64,000 nt of DNA from Kingdonia uniflora (Eukaryota > Streptophyta > Magnoliopsida > Ranunculales > Circaeasteraceae), in the NCBI GenBank assembly GCA_014058105.1, contig JACGCM010002114.1, positions 2,046,001 through 2,110,000 on the forward strand, given 5' to 3'. Of the stretch, positions 60,920 to 64,000 are shown piece after piece; positions within the stretch are counted from its first letter, which is position 1, and the number at the start of each line of letters is the position of its first letter. The notes under the pieces were generated by a model. That model had not been told where the DNA came from. It searched no databases and saw only the letters and a list, made by a program, of their open reading frames with translations. Both the position numbers and the translations under genes were made by a program.

Positions 60920-61951
60920 TGTTGGAATTTTTCAAAACTTATACCTCTTTTGAGCCTTGAACCCATGACCTCTTGGTCATCTATTTTATGTGACTCCTAT
61001 ACTATAGCCTAAAGTTTAGTCCCACATTGTTTATAAACAATAGAGGAACTAAACATATAAGGTAGTACCCATGTGACATGTGTGTAACATGTGACATAGA
61101 GAGAGTGTATAGTTGTGTGAGTGTGTGAGAGGATTTTATACTCTATACACACTTGGACCTCTCTCAGGCGGCCCGGTAGGCCAGGCTCGGACTTGGGATT
61201 GGGCAATTGGCTCTTCTGGCTCTGGAGGCCTTGGGGGCGGGCCCTTTGGGCTTGGGCTTGGTTTATTCCTTAGTCTTGGTCTTCACTTTGTTTTCTTCAC
61301 CTCTTGAGGAGACCTAAACGTTTGAATAGAGAGAGAGCCGTTGGGCAAACTCTCTCTATAAAATAACTGAAGCCTACTGTATACGTTACGCTCGTTGTAT
61401 CCTGGAAAGAGATCAGACCTTCGTTACCTTACCCGAGGTAGGTCGAAATACTCTTTAAAGAGAGTGTGGGCCACGCCTCGAGCAATCAAATACTCTTTAA
61501 AGAGAGTGTGGGCCACGCCTCGAGCAATCACAACCTCTCTCTCTCCCTTTGCTGTAGGCGCTGAGTTCCCTCCTCAAACTTCAACTGCTTGCCTGAAACT
61601 GCCGGTGTTGTTGTGATCAATTCTTCCTGCTGCTAACGCTAACGTTGTTCTGATAATAACTGTTATTCTTATAAACCAGTTCTGATAACTGCTGTTTGTC
61701 AGAATCTGCCTGTTTGTTGCTGCTGTATTCCTCTACTTTAATCAGACCTGAGGTTGTTGTTTATCGCTGCTGTTACAACAAGTTACTACTGCCTGTTTAC
61801 AACTGAGTTGCTGTTGTCCCTGCCGTTGTTTAACATCTAAGTTGTTGTTGTTCATTGCCGGAGTACTTGTTTTACTGTTGCTGAAATACCTTACTTCTAT
61901 AACATCTTACTGTTACAACTTCAAGAAGGGAAAGCTATACTTACAGGTTCA
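60920..61951. mobile_element. ~1.03 kb insertion in the copia RT, probably a solo LTR
   Basis: The reverse transcriptase reading is cut between SKADLK and the CYGGTLTHVLVYIVDDIL part. The inserted block starts TGTTGGAATTTTTC and ends TTACAGGTTCA, with a TATA-like CTCTATAAAATAAC near 61353. These are LTR features. I found no clear target duplication. A tRNA-like phrase lies on the minus strand near 60950-61010, and a 42-bp tandem duplication at 61446-61529. Confidence 0.5.
61446..61529. repeat. perfect 42-bp tandem duplication
   Basis: AAATACTCTTTAAAGAGAGT followed by GTGGGCCACGCCTCGAGCAATC occurs twice without a mismatch. Each unit contains the palindrome ACTCTTTAAAGAGAGT (nearly perfect). 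Confidence 0.92.
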
Positions 61952-62795
61952 TAGACTTAAATTATTTCAAATCTGCCTTAGAGATGGCAAAATCTAGTTC
62001 AATAAGAGCATTAAAGAGTTCTTCATACCAAGCTTTTGGGGTTTGTTTCAAACCTTAAAGTGACTTATGTAACTTGCAGACAAAGGATGGTCTCTTAGGG
62101 TCAACAAATCCCGGAAGTTGAGTCATAAAAACTTCTTCATGTAAATGACCATGTAAGAATGCATTACTAACATCAAGTTGTTTTATATTCCAATTAAGCT
62201 AAACAACTATAGAGAGAACTAATCTGATTGTAGAGGGCTTGACTACTGGACTAAAGGTGTCTATAAAGTTAATGCCATGTAATTGATGGTATCCCTTAGC
62301 CACTATAGTGATGATAGTACACTAGAGTGTATTGGTGAAAGTGACTAGTGAGATAAGGGAGTATGGGGTAGATGTGAGTGTCTAGAGTGTGCAGTTGCAG
62401 ATTCAGAAGATACATGTGATGGTGCAAGAGTAGATGGAGGAGGTGAGTGTGTAGGTGATAGTGTTGTTGATGTAGGTGCATGTAAAGACACAAAGGGTGA
62501 TACCATAGTACTTGTAGAAGGAAGGGTAGATGTTATTACTGGATGAGTAGATATTGTGTAGGGATTGAAATGAAGGAGATGGTATTGTTGGTGAGGGGGT
62601 TGAAAAGGAAAAGGGGAGTATGGGTAAAGAGGAGTTGGTTGAAGGTTGTAACAAAGATTTAAATGGAAATGTTGTTTCATCAAACACTACATGCCTAAAT
62701 ATATAGACTCTTCCAGTAAGGGGATTTAGGCAACGATAACCTTTGTGGTTCAAACTATATCCAATGAATATACATGTTTTACTCCTAGGTCGGAT

Positions 62796-63793
62796 TCAAT
62801 CTAAAGTGGGTCAACATCTGGCGTATGAACGTCCCTTATCGTATTTAATTTTTTGTTTGGAAAGCTTTGTAGGACGGGATCCCCACCAATCACAAATTAA
62901 GGTTTGTGGATAACAGCAGGGAAGCTACCTGTCCCAGGTGTCTTGAAGAAGTAGAGACTACCACTCATGCCCTTTTCTTTTGTAAGAAAGTGCGAGCAAT
63001 CTGGTATGCTTTTGACCCTTCTATTGATTTCTATTTCTGGCCCTATTCTGATTCTCTCCTCCAAATTATTCAGATGCTTACTAACAGACAAGCAACCTCT
63101 TCGGCCCCCTCCTGGGCCTTGATTATCGCTATTCTGTTTGTCATTTGGGAGAACCGCAATGACTTTGTTTTCAATAATGCCACCGATAACCCCTCATCCT
63201 CTTTTAATAGGGCCAAATCTTACATGTTTACCCCCTCCCCCATTAACCAGCTCCCAACCAGTCAGTATATCTACACTATTCCGCTTGTTGAAGAAGGTTG
63301 GCATATTGTCTTGGTTGATGGGGATTGGTCCAGCCCTGATTCCCTGGGGGGATCGGGTTTTGTGATTAAAACTTGTGATTTTTCGATTATTGGTGCAGGG
63401 TACGCATCTTCCAGAGCGGCGGATGCGAAAGAGGCTGAGGCGATCTCAGTGATCCACGACATGAGGGCGGCTCGTTCTATTGGCTTAGAGAAGGTGTTTT
63501 TGCTCACAGACTGCAAAAGATTGGTTAGTGCATTTGAGTTGGGATCAGATGATTTATCCTGGGGAGCTCTTACCCTGGCTCCGGACATGCTGGGCCTTGT
63601 TTTCCTGTTTCTCAGATTTCCGTTTTTATCACATCAGTAGATCTCTAAATTGTGAGGCGCACGCCCTCGCTGCCAGAGTCCTTATTTTCCCCGTTGTTTT
63701 TATTTTTGAGCCGTTAGAGGCCATCTCTTTTATTAACTCTGCCACTTGCTCTTTCTAATATATGGGGTCTTCTTTTCTTACTTAAAAAAAAAC
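62796..63793 (+). mobile_element. 5'-truncated L1-type LINE (zf-RVT and RNase H) inserted in the copia element
   Basis: Starts within the zf-RVT domain (FNLKWVNIWRMNVPYRI, then CPRCLEEVETTTHALFFCKK) and continues with IWENRNDFVFNN and an RNase H domain (VDGDWSSPDSLGGSGFVIKT, AKEAEAISVIHDM, VFLLTDCKRLV). In one shifted frame it ends HISRSLNCEAHALAARVL. The main ORF is 62906-63640; two stops precede it and a one-base shift near 63600 breaks the end. A poly(A) run at 63785-63793 marks the 3' end. CTCCTAGGTCG before and CTCCTAGATCG after look like the target duplication, and removing the LINE restores the copia reading. Confidence 0.8.
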
Positions 63794-64000
63794 CTCCTAG
63801 ATCGAAGCTTGTTGGAGGTATATGGTTTAACCAGGGGTAGCAAGCACAACCATAGACTTTAAGAAATGAGTTGTTAGGCTCATAATGAAATAATTTTTTG
63901 CCAAGGAGATATATTTTGAAGCAATCTTGATGGTAGTCTATTGATAAGAAAGACAGAGCTTTGAAAGACTTCTACGTACCTAGTATTTAAGGGGTATGTT

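Larger units (their letters stand above)
59765..64000 (-). mobile_element. decayed Ty1/copia retrotransposon, interrupted twice
   Basis: On the minus strand, from the right edge leftward, the pol order is as expected. The core/integrase end comes first: LKVYGCACYPWLNHIPP at about 63840-63880 and GYRCLNPLTGRVYIFRHVVF near 62700. Then comes the reverse transcriptase: [20 protein letters not shown] and [20 protein letters not shown] at about 62090-62280, then LVYIVDDILVIGN near 60890 and GTKFAMKDLAHL. RNase H follows: [20 protein letters not shown] and [20 protein letters not shown] at about 60380-60600. A polypurine tract TTGAGGGGG at about 59955 precedes a probable 3' LTR. Stops and frame changes make it inactive. 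It extends beyond the window. Confidence 0.85.

Noticed and set aside
61113..61307. 64-codon Gly-rich ORF
   Set aside because: Lies in the LTR-like insertion and has no start context or homology I can see; low-complexity reading.
62296..62683. Minus-strand ORFs rich in His, Pro, Ser and Thr
   Set aside because: They fall in the low-complexity linker of the copia polyprotein between integrase and reverse transcriptase and are not separate genes.

Overview
The window is nuclear DNA of a flowering plant, almost certainly a eudicot. It is AT-rich, has introns with GT/AG borders, three conserved plant genes, and many layered plant transposons. I do not name a genus, because none of the genes I recognise settles it.

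Layout. 1-11.2 kb holds decayed LINE and SINE pieces, a 246-bp hAT-type MITE (3049-3294), a possible signal-peptide exon near 5.1 kb and an unrecognised broken coding stretch at 7.4-8.0 kb. 11.2-25.8 kb is one nested structure. A hAT-like MITE with an 8-bp near-duplicate flank (11211-25774) was split by a ~14.07 kb Mutator-like element (11300-25373) with ~172-bp terminal inverted repeats and a perfect 9-bp target duplication. That element in turn was hit by a ~2.77 kb probable solo LTR (12969-15734). The Mutator-like element carries a small intact ORF, a broken FAR1-type transposase gene and, converging on it, a broken multi-exon gene with a plant mobile domain (PMD). Its introns and spacers hold about 35 copies of a short palindrome, ATTGTCGA-NN-TCGACAAT.

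25.8-30.8 kb has no gene I recognise, but has a Harbinger-type MITE (27150-27518) and an Ac-like hAT MITE (30403-30781). 31.0-33.1 kb is an intact MOS2/GPKOW gene (G-patch plus two KOW motifs) with a 5' UTR intron. 33-39 kb is mostly non-coding, with another Harbinger-type MITE (37235-37550). 39.2-41.1 kb is a broken F-box/DUF295 gene.

41.5-59.15 kb is one large minus-strand gene for AUGMIN subunit 5, which I could assemble into ten in-phase exons (808 residues). Its seventh intron contains, on the opposite strand, an intact two-exon type-C response regulator (ARR22/ARR24-like). Its third intron contains a ~1.04 kb TRIM retroelement. 59.8-64.0 kb is a decayed minus-strand Ty1/copia element interrupted by a probable solo LTR and by a 5'-truncated LINE.

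The three intact genes do unrelated cell jobs (RNA processing/immunity, microtubule nucleation, phosphorelay). The most unusual part is the 14-kb Mutator-like element with its dispersed palindromes.
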